Shown: positions 49,701 to 61,049 of the stretch, in pieces | Position numbering within the stretch: position 1 is the stretch's first letter | How the letters are laid out: each line of letters opens with the position of its first letter | From: Linanthus parryae | Lineage: Eukaryota; Streptophyta; Magnoliopsida; Ericales; Polemoniaceae | Direction of reading: 5' to 3' | DNA: 64,000 bases | Assembly: GCA_023055425.1 (NCBI GenBank) | Contig: JALGPY010000001.1 | Coordinates: 69,682,994-69,746,993 of the forward strand | Notes under the pieces: generated by a model | Seen by the model: the letters and a program-made list of their open reading frames with translations, nothing else | What the model was told of the DNA's origin: nothing | Databases searched by the model: none | Made by a program: the position numbers and the translations under genes

Positions 49701-50783
49701 CCTTCAGGAATTGGATTCTGGACTTCTCTTTCAAAAAAAATTATTTGTTAACCCACAATTCAGCAAGTTGCATCTTGAGCTGCCTCTGGGAATTTTCATT
49801 TTCAGCATTCCACACCTCTTTTTTGTATCTCAACCAGTTTCAGGCTAATCTTCTTGATCTGTTGGACATAATTTGGGCAACTATCCTTGCTCCATCTCTT
49901 CAAGCCCTCTCTACAATTTACCGATCTGGAAGTCAGGTTAGTAAAGGCACCAGTTGCTCCTTTCTCATTCCACATACCTTCAATAGTAGTTGCACACTCC
50001 CATAAGATAGCCAATTCTTGCTGATGAAAATTGATACCTTCTTTTACTATTCCTCCAATCAGTCTCCAAAATCAAAGGAGAGTGATCAGACCCAAAAAGA
50101 AAGTATCTGTTGAGCTTTGCTCGAGGATTTTGGTGACCCTAATCAGGTGAAAAGAATACTCTGTCAATCAGTTCTCTAACATTACCCACTTTTCTGTTGT
50201 TGGACCAACTATAGATAAGACCCTGAGCCTCCAATTCTATAAGACCACATCTGTTTATAAGAGATCTAAATTGATCTCATCTCCAAGACAGCTCATCAGA
50301 CCTCCTTGCTTCTCCTCTGGATCCAAATAATCATCACAGTCTCCAATAATAAGCCAAAACATTGTTATGTTTCCGGATACCACCATAATCTCCTTCCAGA
50401 CGACTCTTCTAGCTCTGATTTTAAGAGAAACATACACAAAAACCCACATTTCCTTAACATCAGTTTCTTTTTCTAACACAACATGTATCAATTTTTTTGA
50501 TTTCCACACAAGAGATAAGTTAACATCACCATGTCACCACGAAGCAATACCGCCAGAAAAGGCCAATTGGATCAACATATCCAGCACACTCAAACTGGAG
50601 TGATATCCCTTTTCCATCATTTTTTTGTATTTTATGTTTTGTTTCAGAAAGGAAAACCACAGCAGCACGATGGTCTCTCACAAGACCTCTGAGTCTCTGG
50701 ACTGTCAGGTTACGCCTCAAGCCCTGACAGTTCCAGTACAAACTCAACATTGGTCGTATGGTTGTTAAGGTAGCCACCACCAC
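46791..50783 (-). pseudogene. LINE2 ORF2 (endonuclease, RT, RNase H), broken
   Basis: Read from the right, the endonuclease start YWNCQGLRRNLTVQRL is at about 50730 (frame 50783-50526), followed by scattered fragments. Reverse transcriptase pieces lie at 49469-48398: FRHIALCTFIYKVISKILAN, FVPGRAIQDNVLM, GIEQGDLISPYLF and NLNKSVMF. Thumb/connection pieces lie at 48246-47508, and an RNase H with FNFDVSW, EALAYG and FESDCRSL at 47066-46791. Many stops and shifts separate them, and a 57-bp tandem duplication lies at 48292-48405. It is more decayed than LINE1 and LINE3. Confidence 0.75.
48292..48405. repeat. Perfect 57-bp tandem duplication in LINE2
   Basis: A 57-bp unit (start AACTCATAACATAAGATGG) is present twice, head to tail, without a mismatch. 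The length is a multiple of three, but the surrounding ORF2 is already broken. Confidence 0.92.
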
Positions 50784-50892
50784 CTTATCCTTTTATGTCA
50801 ATAGCTTAGACATCAAACCCATCTCAATTTCAAACTCTTCTAAATATTTAGCATAAAAGCTATCTTGAGCTTCTGAGAATTGAGAGATGATA

Positions 50893-51966
50893 CTAACCTT
50901 CTGTTCCAAACTTTTGCTCCACCAAACGGCCAGAGAGGAATTGCCAATTTAGGAGGATTGGGAACGACATACCAAATTGACATAGCTTTGTTCTTCTTTC
51001 TGTAAAGCTTGCATCTCCACTGGTAAATAAACCCTGATCATGGCCAATCGAGTATCGTCGTTTCTTAGCAGAACCAAATTTCTCCACATCGCCGATCCCC
51101 TTTATCTCCAACACAGAAAGTATATCAAAAACCCTAGCAAGCGAGACGTCTGTGAAGGGATTACCAGAATTGGGATTTTCACAACACTAAAATTACCTCC
51201 ATGTCCCTCATTACTAGTGGTAAATGACTTAGGTACCCCTTGTTTATGGTACCTATTAAATCGACAAACTAAATAACTATGGGCTTCCACTTTCCCACTG
51301 GACTTCTCATTAACCACTGTGGGCCTATGAGTTGGCCCATTACACTTCCCTTTTGATAGGCCCACAACATTAGACGGGTCCAAAATATTAATTAAATTGA
51401 GGCCCTCACATTCTTGTTGATGTCGCTCTCCTTCTCCAAACCTTCTAGGATCTGTGTATCCGAAAAGGAGAATGTATGAACCAAATTCCTCATTTTTACA
51501 CCGTTGATTTGAGATTCAGGCTGAGCAGCACCTGAAGATGTACTATTATTCTCTTAGATACGTGGAAAACCAATCATCATCCCCATGCACTCATCCAACG
51601 CGCTGAATTGTTGGGTTTACTCCACTCTCCAGTGCCGGAGTTTCAACACTCTCCGGAGCCGGATCTTGAGTTTCCCATTTCGGCGATCCCCAAATTTAAG
51701 AAAAACGTATGTCTCCGAAGTTAACCACGCCGACTTTGGACCACAATGCTTCTTCGGGTCACACCGGAGGAAGAAGCCATAATCGTTGCAACCGCGTTTC
51801 TTTACAGGTAAGAAGCGACACTCCCGATCACGGTGGCCAAGTCTACCACAACCGTAACAATAGTTTCCTAAATTCTCATAGTGAAGACCCTCTCTTATTC
51901 TCCGATCTTTGTTCATATAGAAAAACGCTTGAGCTAGAGGTTTCCCGACATCAATCATAACCTAAT
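50893..51966 (-). pseudogene. LINE2 ORF1, C-terminal part with zinc knuckle
   Basis: A frame reading MIDVGKPLAQAFFYMNKD leads into the knuckle CYGCGRLGHRDREC (C-x2-C-x4-H-x4-C) near 51840, as in plant L1 ORF1 proteins. Downstream frames are broken. It begins abruptly near 51966, where LTR-like sequence starts, and lacks the N-terminal DUF4283 domain, which seems to lie at 61050-61283. Confidence 0.7.
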
Positions 51967-52045
51967 TTGAGTCTTTACACCAAGTTTGGGGGTTATTTGA
52001 CAATTAATTTCTTTAAGTTGTGAATTAAAGCACGAGTTTATAAAA

Positions 52046-52063
52046 ATTAAGGGGTATGATTTT
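52046..52063. repeat. Target-site duplication of LINE3 (left copy)
   Basis: ATTAAGGGGTATGATTTT (18 bp) recurs exactly at 57962-57979 on the other side of LINE3. Confidence 0.9.
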
Positions 52064-52088
52064 TTTTGGTACATTGGAGAGTAACACC

Positions 52089-55000
52089 CTAAAACAAAGA
52101 ACTAATAGCACCTATACCAGAACTGTCAAAACTATACATAGAATTGCAGAAATCTGGGCAATGAAAAAGAAAAGTCTTCTGATCATCTTGCAGCAGCAGG
52201 CCTTGTTTGGCTAAAACATCAGCAACTCCATTACACTCCCTTGGTACATAATCAAGAGAGCTAGCAGTATTCTTCAAAAGATCATCTATAGCACAAAGCA
52301 GGTAAGCAAAAGGGGAGGACTTGCATCTCTTCAAAACCAAATCAACAGCATCTAAAGAATCAGATTCAACCAATGCATTATCATATTGCATTTCAACAAG
52401 AGCCATCAAACCTTCATGAATAGCCCAGAGTTCACCATGGACAACAGAGGTGGCCACCACCTTCTTCTGCAAACTCCAAATCCAGAGACCATCATCACCT
52501 CTACAGACAATGCCAACAGCAGAGTCACCATTCACCCCTTGAGCAAAGTCAACATTGAGTTTGACTTTGCCAGAAGGTGGACAGACCCATTTAATCAATT
52601 TAGGAGGAAGAGAGATTCTAGAGGGAGAGAAAGCAAGTCCAGCCATAATTCTCCTGGCTTGACCACACAAAAACTCAGCAATTTTAACAGGCTTCTCAAC
52701 CTTTTCATTATGCAATTCTAAGTTGTGCCATAACCAAACCTGAGCAGCAGTGACCAAAAACAAAATTGGCCAGTCAACACCCTCAAAAGCACTCCAATTT
52801 GATTGTAAATTAGCATCCACCCACTGCACTAGACCAAGCTGACAAAATAAATCCCAGTAATCTTGATGTACCACACATTTCCAAATCCAAATAACAGCAG
52901 AGCAATCTCTTAATGCATGGATAGTACTCTCAATATCATTACCACATAGAAGACACAGAGGGTTACTGCAAATACCCCTTCTGTACTTCATTTCTTGAGT
53001 AAGTAACCTATCATGTCTCACAATCCACATAAAAGTTTTCCATCTTTGAAAACCCTTCATTTTCCAAATCCTCTTCCACCCCTTATCAGGAGGTGGTTTA
53101 GACACTGAAGCAGTACATTCTAAGTAAGCAGAGGCAACAGAAAAGGTACCTTTGTTATGCAACCATGTCATTTGATCACTAGAAGACTGAGAATCATGTA
53201 GAGAAATGTCAGAAAGTAAGTCCAGCACAGCAGTAGGCAGCTTCCCTTCCAAAAGCTGAACTCTCCAGCCAGAATCACCATCCCAGTAAGATCTAACATT
53301 AAGAAGAAGCTCATCCTCATCTATAGAAGAGAGTGCTACATCCACAAGACTGAATTTTCCCAGCCATTGGTCAATCCAGAACAGGACACCATTTCCAGAA
53401 CTCACATTCCAGCCAATGCCAGCAGAAACAGCAGACAGACTCTTATAAACATGTCTCCAAACTCTAGATTGATAAGGTTTAATCTGTCTTTGGGAAGAAT
53501 TCACAGTAAGCTTCCCATATTTTAAAGTGAGCTCTTTGGACCAATAAGAAGAGTGATCAGTGAGAAGTTTCCACCCAGCTTTAGCAAGAAAAGCAACATT
53601 AAAATCTTTCAATCTTTTCAAACCCAGACCACCATTCTCCTTAGGTAAGAGAACAGTTTCCCAGTTTAAAAGAGGAAGTTTAGCTTTAGAGATGGTACCA
53701 CCCCACAAAAATCTTCTACAAATCAAATCAATCTCATTAAGAATAGAACTGGGAAGCAATACTGTCTGCATAGCATAAGCTGGGAGAGCTTGCATAACAG
53801 AGTGAATTAGAGTCACCCTACCAGCAAGAGACAAATGAGAAGCCTTCCAAGAAGAAAGCTTAGCCAAAATATTATCCACCAAAAATCTGAACTTGGCAGC
53901 CCCAAATTTTTTATGTATAAGAGGCATACCAAGATGAGCCCCAAGATCTTCAGTGAGCTGAATATTCAAAAAAGAACTCAGCTCCTTGGCTCTAGCCTTA
54001 CTCACACAAGGGGCCACAAATAATTTGGACTTCTCAAAACTGATAGTTTGACCAGCCTCTTCACAAAATTCCTGCAAAACATTCCTCATAACCCTAGCTT
54101 GTCTCTTAGTGGCTACTCCAAATAACAATAGATCATCTGCAAAGAACAGATGAGTAAGAGGAATACCACTTTGAGCAAGCTTAATGCCTTTCCATCTACC
54201 AGCATTAACAGCTAACTGGATCTTTTGAGCAAGAAGCTCCATAACCAAGAGAAAAAGATAAGGAGAAATTGGGTCTCCTTGTCTCAATCCTCTTTGAGGA
54301 ACAAATTCTTGCTGTTGCTCCCCATTCCAAATCACTCTAAAAGATGCAGAAGTGACAGAATCCATAATAAGGCTATGCAAATTAGGAGGCATACCTATAG
54401 CAGTTAAGATTGCCCCCAAACAAGACCACTTAACCTTGTCATATGCCTTAGCAAGGTCAATCTTAATAGCAATACCACCTTTACTCCCTTTCTTGTTATT
54501 AAGACAATGAAAAGCTTCCTGAGCAATCAAAATATTTTCACTTGCAAACCTCCCTGGAAGGAAACTGAATTGAAAGGGGTGAACCATTTCTTGGAGAATA
54601 CCTCTTAATCTGTGAGTAATAAGCTTTGTAATAATCTTCAAGGAGACATTACAAAGACTTATAGGTCTCAACTGAGAGAAAGTAGTAGGATGATCAACCT
54701 TGGGAATCAACACAAGAAGAGTCTTGTTGATATTTGTAGGTAACTTCCCAGTTCTGAAAGCAGTTTTAACCATACTAATCACCACATTACTAACATCATG
54801 CCAATAATGTTGATAGAAGCCAGGGTTGATCCCATCTGGACCAGGGCTTTTCAAAGCCCCCATAGCAAAAACCACCCCCTTGACCTCATTACCAGTGACT
54901 TCACCAGAGAGGAGACACTTGTCATCAGCAGAAAGAGTAGATCCCTTCCAGGACACTTCTCTGCTAGACTCCAGATCATTCAAAGAGTAGATTTCCTTAA

Positions 55001-56192
55001 AATGCTCAGTAACAGCAGCTTTGAGAACAGTCAAATCATCACACCAATCCCCATTCTTCAGTTTCATAGACTCAATCTTGCTTCTTCTTCTTCTAACAAT
55101 AGTAGATAAATGAAAAAATCTAGTATTCTTATCACCCAAAAGCAATTTATTCAACCTTGCCTTCTGGAACCAAAACATTTCCTCCTGTCTAAGAACAGTG
55201 TTTAACTGATCTTGAAGCTCAACTTCCAACTGAGACAGGAATGGATTATCACATAAAGCCAGAGACCTTTGAATACCATCCAATCTAGCTTTGATTCTCC
55301 TCTTTCTAGAGAAAATATTACCAAAAACAGTTGAGTTCCAATGTTTAACATCAGTAGTGAAACTAGTAACAATGTCATTGATGACATTACCATGGCTCCA
55401 GTGCTGAGACACCAGTTCACTAAAGCCATCATCCCAGAACCAACTAGCTTCAAGTCTAAAAGGCTTCAAGTTAGGAGAAGGAATAGGAATCCCCTCAGTA
55501 TTAATCAATAGAGGATGATGATCAGAGCACACCCTAGTTAGGTGTTTAACAGAGGCTTCTGGAAACAATAATCTCCAGCTAGCATTACACATGGATCTAT
55601 CCAGCCTCTGTCTAATGATCCCCCCACCATGATGGGAATTAGTCCAAGTAAACAAAGGACCAGAGAAACCCAAATCTTGCAAATGACACTCATTAAAACA
55701 ATCCCACATCTGTTTACAGTGCCTCTTATTAACTGGCCTCCCTCCCCTTTTCTCAGAAAGAGCTCCTGCCTGATTAAAATCACCAGTCAAGAGCCAGGGG
55801 AGATCATGAGCTTGAGCCAAATTGGCTAAATAGGCCCATAAATCCTCTCTAGCAAGAGGAACAGGGCTAGCATATATACCAGAAAAAAGCCAATCAGCTT
55901 GGTTCTTTCTCTTGACAATCCCAGAAAGAGCCTGATTGGTACAAGAGACAATCTCAATGTCCATAAGGGAACCATCCCAAAGGAGCCAAATGCCCCCACT
56001 GAAACCAACAGCTTCCACACAATAGGACTTATCCAATCTAGACCTACGGCTAATATGACTCAAATGAGTACTAGAAACACGGGGTTCAACAAGAACTAGA
56101 ACATCAGCTTCAGAAGAAAAACATAAATCAAGCACTGCCCTTACCGTATCAGTGTTACCAATACCACGGCAGTTCCATGAAGCTATCTTCAT
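52089..56192 (-). CDS. LINE3 ORF2: endonuclease-reverse transcriptase-RNase H, intact
   Basis: The start is the ATG at 56192-56190, 4 bp after the ORF1 stop. The frame is open further upstream (to 56486), but MKIASWNCRGIGNTD is the canonical L1 endonuclease start. The product is 1367 residues, as expected for a plant L1 ORF2. Endonuclease (about 1-225) has VLVEPR, TGDFNQAG and CSDHHPL. Reverse transcriptase (about 450-760) has KSPGPDGINPGFYQ, IDLAKAYDKVKW, QGDPISPYLF and FADD near residue 684. zf-RVT (about 1030-1120) has WKMKGFQRWKTFMW and CLLCGNDIESTIH. RNase H (about 1210-1350) has NVDFAQG, HGELWAIHEG, VESDSLDA and NGVADVLA. It nicks target DNA and copies LINE RNA. All motifs look intact. 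Confidence 0.92.
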   Translation of the reverse strand: MKIASWNCRGIGNTDTVRAVLDLCFSSEADVLVLVEPRVSSTHLSHISRRSRLDKSYCVEAVGFSGGIWLLWDGSLMDIEIVSCTNQALSGIVKRKNQADWLFSGIYASPVPLAREDLWAYLANLAQAHDLPWLLTGDFNQAGALSEKRGGRPVNKRHCKQMWDCFNECHLQDLGFSGPLFTWTNSHHGGGIIRQRLDRSMCNASWRLLFPEASVKHLTRVCSDHHPLLINTEGIPIPSPNLKPFRLEASWFWDDGFSELVSQHWSHGNVINDIVTSFTTDVKHWNSTVFGNIFSRKRRIKARLDGIQRSLALCDNPFLSQLEVELQDQLNTVLRQEEMFWFQKARLNKLLLGDKNTRFFHLSTIVRRRRSKIESMKLKNGDWCDDLTVLKAAVTEHFKEIYSLNDLESSREVSWKGSTLSADDKCLLSGEVTGNEVKGVVFAMGALKSPGPDGINPGFYQHYWHDVSNVVISMVKTAFRTGKLPTNINKTLLVLIPKVDHPTTFSQLRPISLCNVSLKIITKLITHRLRGILQEMVHPFQFSFLPGRFASENILIAQEAFHCLNNKKGSKGGIAIKIDLAKAYDKVKWSCLGAILTAIGMPPNLHSLIMDSVTSASFRVIWNGEQQQEFVPQRGLRQGDPISPYLFLLVMELLAQKIQLAVNAGRWKGIKLAQSGIPLTHLFFADDLLLFGVATKRQARVMRNVLQEFCEEAGQTISFEKSKLFVAPCVSKARAKELSSFLNIQLTEDLGAHLGMPLIHKKFGAAKFRFLVDNILAKLSSWKASHLSLAGRVTLIHSVMQALPAYAMQTVLLPSSILNEIDLICRRFLWGGTISKAKLPLLNWETVLLPKENGGLGLKRLKDFNVAFLAKAGWKLLTDHSSYWSKELTLKYGKLTVNSSQRQIKPYQSRVWRHVYKSLSAVSAGIGWNVSSGNGVLFWIDQWLGKFSLVDVALSSIDEDELLLNVRSYWDGDSGWRVQLLEGKLPTAVLDLLSDISLHDSQSSSDQMTWLHNKGTFSVASAYLECTASVSKPPPDKGWKRIWKMKGFQRWKTFMWIVRHDRLLTQEMKYRRGICSNPLCLLCGNDIESTIHALRDCSAVIWIWKCVVHQDYWDLFCQLGLVQWVDANLQSNWSAFEGVDWPILFLVTAAQVWLWHNLELHNEKVEKPVKIAEFLCGQARRIMAGLAFSPSRISLPPKLIKWVCPPSGKVKLNVDFAQGVNGDSAVGIVCRGDDGLWIWSLQKKVVATSVVHGELWAIHEGLMALVEMQYDNALVESDSLDAVDLVLKRCKSSPFAYLLCAIDDLLKNTASSLDYVPRECNGVADVLAKQGLLLQDDQKTFLFHCPDFCNSMYSFDSSGIGAISSLF

Positions 56193-56196
56193 TGGC

Positions 56197-57954
56197 TTAG
56201 TTTGAGTTGTGGAGCCGATCAGACGGCTCAACAGATCCTGAGGCATGAAGCCCCTTTCCCTTCCCCAATCCTGAATTGCCTGGATGAGAATCCTCATGCG
56301 TAATGGAACTCGGAGATCCAACTCCATGAACAATTCCGGCTCCGACGCCGTCGCTAGATTCCGAAGAACCTGAAACTCGATGACGTCCACCCATGGTGCT
56401 CCTGTTACGAGCGTTGGTGGAACCCAATCGAGCCCTACCAGCACCGAAACCTCCTCGAAGACCAGAGGAACCCGGCGTATCACCATCCTGGCCCCCCACC
56501 CCCGTCACCGGAGCGTCCTTCGACGCCTGAAAGTTGTAAATCGCCGGAAATTTGTTGAAATCCAGATTCTGCAACGGACGACGCGAATTAGGGTTTACAG
56601 CCCCTTTACCACGATTAGATGAACTGCCACCTCGACTAGGACGTGGCGTATTCTCATTGGCTGGCGGCTGATGTTGTGACCGACTCTTCGCCACCCTGGC
56701 ACTCCCAAGAGGAAAGGATCCCCTACTTCGCGGCCCCCCTACAGCAACGTCCTCATCCAATGAGAGGACTCCAAACCTGGACCCAAGTCCCTCACCCGAC
56801 CCACCCGTACCCGAACCCGGCGGCACCGAAAGCCCCACCGGAGCGGCAAACGGGTTCGGATCATCCATTTGTGCCCTTTCGGTCCCCTGAACGGAGTTCT
56901 CAGATCGGCGCCGGTGTTCTGGCTTCTTCTTCTTCCTGGTGGCGATCATCCAGGCACCAAAACGAGGCTCCTGTTTAGCCGGAGGCGACGGTGCCTCCGT
57001 AGCCCCAACCGGAGACGAACCAGTCTCAGAGCCCTCCATCGGAGCATCCACCGTCACTGGATCTGCCACATTCTGAGGACAAGCGTCCCTCCGGTGGCCA
57101 TAGGTACCACACTCAAAACAAATTTGGTGGAGGCCTTCATATTCCACAAGAATTTTCACACCATTAAGCCAAATTGCAGGAATCAGGCTCCTACTGAGAT
57201 CTAACTCAACACAAACCCTAGCAAATTGGCCTCTCGCCGCCGCTAGGGTTGTTTGATCTACCTTGAGAGCCTTACCAAAACGGTTACCTATAGCCATTAG
57301 AGTGTCTTCATCGAAGTACTCCACAGAGATACCTCTCAGACGAAGCCAGACCGGAGTAGATCTCACCGCCGGGCCCGAGGGATCAAAGTGAGGCGACCAT
57401 GTCTGGACCGTCAGATAATTCCCCTGAACCATCCACGGTCCCCGCAGTAGCACCCGCTCATAATCCTCCTTAGAGAAGAAACGAACGCAGTAAAAGCCAT
57501 TCGCTAAATCAGTTAGCTCAAAACCCCGAGCCAGATCCCATTGATCATCCAATCGATCTCGCAGAAGGCGGTAATTGATCTCACGCCCGAGAATCTTCAC
57601 AATCAACGCACGACTCCATGGCCTGTGAAGGCGCTTGAGTGAAGCTCCACCAATACGAATGTGGATCTGTCCTTCAGCATTGATTTCAGAGTGAATTTCC
57701 AGATCTCCCATGGAGACATCGCCTGGATCTTCATCTTCCATGTAGATCCCTTTCGGAGTTCTAACCACCGCATCACGGAAGTTCCGGTTTCCTGTGAGCG
57801 ATTCATCTTCATCTGAGAGGGAGTCCGCCACCAAACGCCGTTTGAAGTTGGACTGGTTCCGGCGAAGATCACCGGAACCGCCAGCCGGTACGCGTGGAGG
57901 AGGAGGCTGGGGAGGGGGCTTGAAGAGAGAGGGAGAGTTTTCCGGGAGCTCCAT
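56197..57954 (-). CDS. LINE3 ORF1: DUF4283 / zinc-knuckle RNA-binding protein, intact
   Basis: The 585-residue frame runs from ATG at 57954 to TAA at 56199-56197. The N-terminus is Pro/Ser-rich. A DUF4283 domain spans about residues 105-265 (RPWSRALIVKILGREINY, RGPWMVQGNYLTVQTW, TPVWLRLRGI). The knuckle CFECGTYGHRRDAC follows near residue 280. The C-terminal half is Gly/Ser/Arg-rich and disordered-looking. Proteins of this type bind the LINE RNA and help form the retrotransposition complex. No stop or shift is visible. Confidence 0.9.
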   Translation of the reverse strand: MELPENSPSLFKPPPQPPPPRVPAGGSGDLRRNQSNFKRRLVADSLSDEDESLTGNRNFRDAVVRTPKGIYMEDEDPGDVSMGDLEIHSEINAEGQIHIRIGGASLKRLHRPWSRALIVKILGREINYRLLRDRLDDQWDLARGFELTDLANGFYCVRFFSKEDYERVLLRGPWMVQGNYLTVQTWSPHFDPSGPAVRSTPVWLRLRGISVEYFDEDTLMAIGNRFGKALKVDQTTLAAARGQFARVCVELDLSRSLIPAIWLNGVKILVEYEGLHQICFECGTYGHRRDACPQNVADPVTVDAPMEGSETGSSPVGATEAPSPPAKQEPRFGAWMIATRKKKKPEHRRRSENSVQGTERAQMDDPNPFAAPVGLSVPPGSGTGGSGEGLGSRFGVLSLDEDVAVGGPRSRGSFPLGSARVAKSRSQHQPPANENTPRPSRGGSSSNRGKGAVNPNSRRPLQNLDFNKFPAIYNFQASKDAPVTGVGGQDGDTPGSSGLRGGFGAGRARLGSTNARNRSTMGGRHRVSGSSESSDGVGAGIVHGVGSPSSITHEDSHPGNSGLGKGKGLHASGSVEPSDRLHNSN

Positions 57955-58011
57955 GCTTTTTATTAAGGGGTATGATTTTCTTTTACCAAAAATTTAGTAT
58001 GTAAACATAAT

Positions 58012-58036
58012 ACTATATGTATATATATATATATAC
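58012..58036. repeat. (TA)n microsatellite
   Basis: An alternating TA tract lies just right of LINE3 in AT-rich DNA. Confidence 0.85.
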
Positions 58037-60066
58037 TATATTAGTACTCGTATTTATACATATACCGTACTTATAATAATACTTCTACCCATATCGTATA
58101 ATACACAATTTATACACACTATTATACACATTATAATATTACAAAAAAAAATGTTTCCCAAACTTGCAGCAGAATTTGTGTTCCCAACACATTCTGCAAC
58201 TTTTTGTTCTCCAACACAACTTCTCTCTCTCTCTCCCAGACCATCCCTCCCTCCTCTTCTTAAACCTCTTCTCTTCCTCCCATTCTTCGGAAACAACACA
58301 CCCACTACAACTCCCGTCACCAGCACCAACATGTCTCTCTCTCCCCCTCTGCTTTGGCCGAAGACCCACCCAACCACCACCATCACCTCCACACCATCAC
58401 CCATGACACCACCACCTTCGGCTATCTCTGCCCCTCTTCCCTCACTCCCTCTCATTCTCGTTGAAAAGCAGAGCCAGAAAGCAGCCGCCGTAGCTGGAAG
58501 CAACAGCCACCCACCGCCACCGCCACTATTCCCGTCAGGAACCATCACCCGAATCCACCACCTCCATTTCTCTTCTCCTATACCTTCTCTCTTGACCACC
58601 CCATCTCTGTTTCGATCTCAGTAGCAGAATAATAAGAAGTAACAGAGGCCAAATCAGCAGCATCTCCAGCCAAAGCAAACGCTGCCACGGAACTCCATTT
58701 TTCCCGGCGAGACATTCGGCCCAGCCAACGGGGAGGTACCCATCTCTTTTCCTCCGTCTTCCTCGACCCTAGGAGGACCGATCAGCTCCCAGAAGAACTT
58801 ATATGCGCCCAGGAGCCACCGGAGCACCGCCATCGAGCTCCATCACCGGCGACCTCGACGTGTGACTCGACCCGACCCATTTCTCGGTCGTTTCTCATGA
58901 TTTTCGGCTTGGGTAAACTCTTAACCCTCTGATAATTCATTCTATATAATCAAAACGTGATCTTGGGGGGGGGGGGCTCTAGATTGATTTGGGTTGATGA
59001 ATCATGTGTGTTCTTGAATGAGGGGTAATATTTGTAATTTCTGAAAAATTGGGGGCTGTTATAACTTTTCAGAAAAGGGGGGGGGGGTATGTGTGTACCT
59101 TATATAAGCTGTTTACACATGTTAATAAAAGGGAGACTAGTTATAGTTTATGATTATTGTTGTTAGTTTAAAATTATAAATAATGTTTATTAAATTTTAT
59201 AAGTAGAATATGTATGTAGTAATTCTATTTTTTCACAATAAGTATTTTTTTTGAATAAGCAAACAAAAGTATTTGTATATGTAAATTTATTAACTACTTA
59301 ATATATATAATCTCCTTACTTACAAATAAATTTCTAAAGTTGAATATTGTTTTTATTAAATAAAACAAGCTAGTTGTAAATTGTAGAGTATTAAGAAACA
59401 ATTTCATTAACTAAAAATATCACTTTTATAAATTGTTGTTAATAAATTTCATAACTTTCTAGTACTTGTTATTAAATAATAAATAGTTGTGAAAATAATA
59501 TATTATCAATATTTTAAATATTGATTTCATTATTTAGTATCACTCTTATTCTATTAAATAAATAATAAGTGAAATGCTAAATATTTTATCAATACATGAG
59601 TTAACCACTATTTAATTATTATGTACGTCTCCTTAAAATTATTACGTTGGGGGTCGTGAGGGTTGGATTCGGCTTTCGTCCTAGCCGAGCACTTAAATAG
59701 GATTAGTACATTTATTCACTTAGAATTACCGGCATCGTGACTAGACGATTGCTAAATTGTAGGAGACGGTTTCATAGACGTGGGCTACGTCGACTACCCG
59801 TAGGAGCTTGCGGATAATTGTTGTTTCGACGTGCGGTGAGTTTTACATGCTTAGCCTTTCGTGCCAGCTTATTTCGTGTCCACTACTTGTTTAATTGAAA
59901 AATAGTTGTCGTGTTTCACCCCCCTACTTGATAGATGTGTTTTATTTGTTTTCAAACCTTCAAAATATTATTTGACCTTGGATACTTGTTATACTTGATC
60001 AAAAATCGTTAATAATGTAAAGTGAAAAGAATCGCATGCACCGGAACCAGTGGATTTACTTTGATC

Positions 60067-60340
60067 GGCTCCGGCCGGGAACCCCGATACCAGCGAGTTC
60101 CCCTTGTCTACTTGTTGTAGCCTGGATCTTGATTTTTTACAGTTGGCTCCGGCCGGGAACACCGATACCAGCGAGTTCCCCTTGGCTTGTAGGCCTTGGA
60201 CTTATAGTTGGCTCCGACCAGGAACACCGATACAAGCTAGTTTCCCTTGGCTCATACGCCTTGGACTTATGATTGGCTCCGGCCGAGAGCACCGATACCA
60301 GCTAGTTCCCCTTGCTTCTACGTCTTGGATCTTTAGGATG
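60067..60340. repeat. 65-bp minisatellite, about four copies
   Basis: Units start at 60067 (78 bp), 60145, 60210 and 60275 (about 65 bp each). Each has the core GGCTCCGGCC, GGGAACACCGATACCAGC and AGTTCCCCTTG. Neither unit length keeps the reading frame constant between copies in a conserved way, so coding is unlikely. Confidence 0.88.
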
Positions 60341-61049
60341 GCTAAGGGACTCCGTGTGCCCTGACATCTAGATACCACTCTTTTGATTGACGCTCTTAGG
60401 AGGGTGTTGCAACAATTAAGGTCTAGAATGTCTTATGTGGTCATTATCCTGATCTACCCGGGTACTGTGAAACGAATAATCGATAATTTAACGGCCTTGT
60501 TGGCATTATTATTTGGCAGACCCTTTTTCGTCATAACTATATACGGCTAGTGTGCATAACAGTTGGATTATTGGATTCTATTTTGGTTCTGTTTCATTAT
60601 TTATCATTGTTGTTTTTGCTGTTGCGCACTTTGATAACGTTTTACTTATACTCCGTTACTCTTATTTATTTAACACGTGACCCTGCAGCCTTTCTTAACC
60701 TTCCTGTTTTTACATGCTAAGGTGTATCTCACTCAGCATTTCTTGCTGACTTTGGAAAAACTGCGGTCTTTGTTTCATTCCCCGCAGGTCTAGGAGCTGG
60801 GAGCTTGACATAATGGGGATCCCAAAACTCATCAAGTAGTCGGTAGCACTTTATTCAATCAAACTCTTAGTTGAATTCCACCCTGTGTAATAGTAAGCAT
60901 CATGTTGAGGACGATTTTATCAGTTTGTAATACATAATTATGGAATGTTTTGTTCACGATTTCCACTGCATCATTTTGAGTAGCACCCTCCTAGGCTACC
61001 CGGCCCGGAACGGATAGCTTGGGAACCAAGGGGTGTTATAGGACTCAAT

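Larger units (their letters stand above)
52064..57961 (-). mobile_element. LINE3: L1-type LINE with both ORFs uninterrupted
   Basis: The element is bounded by a perfect 18-bp duplication. Its 3' end (left) has a short T-run. Its 5' end lies only 7 bp before the ORF1 ATG, so the 5' UTR and internal promoter are probably lost. ORF1 (57954-56197) and ORF2 (56192-52089) are separated by 4 bp and contain no stop or frameshift. Together with the perfect duplication, this makes it the most recent insertion in the window. It could still supply proteins if transcribed from an outside promoter. Confidence 0.9.
51968..61040 (-). mobile_element. LTR-like block (probable solo LTR) containing LINE3
   Basis: Removing LINE3 leaves about 3.2 kb without genes. 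On the minus strand it starts TATAACACCCC at 61040, close to the TGTAACACCCC start of many plant gypsy LTRs. It holds a C/T-rich, proline-coding-like stretch (58200-58640), G-runs (about 58968-58977 and 59079-59088), AT-rich DNA (59100-59640) and a minisatellite (60067-60340). The left edge near 51968 is set only by the end of LINE2 similarity. No target duplication was found, so solo-LTR status is inferred. Confidence 0.45.

Noticed and set aside
58151..58624. 157-codon Pro/Ser/Thr-rich frame
   Set aside because: Low-complexity C/T-rich DNA inside a probable LTR; no domain, and a long frame is expected from composition.
60036..60364. Repetitive frames across the minisatellite
   Set aside because: The 65-bp unit shifts frame at each copy, so repeats in the protein are a by-product.
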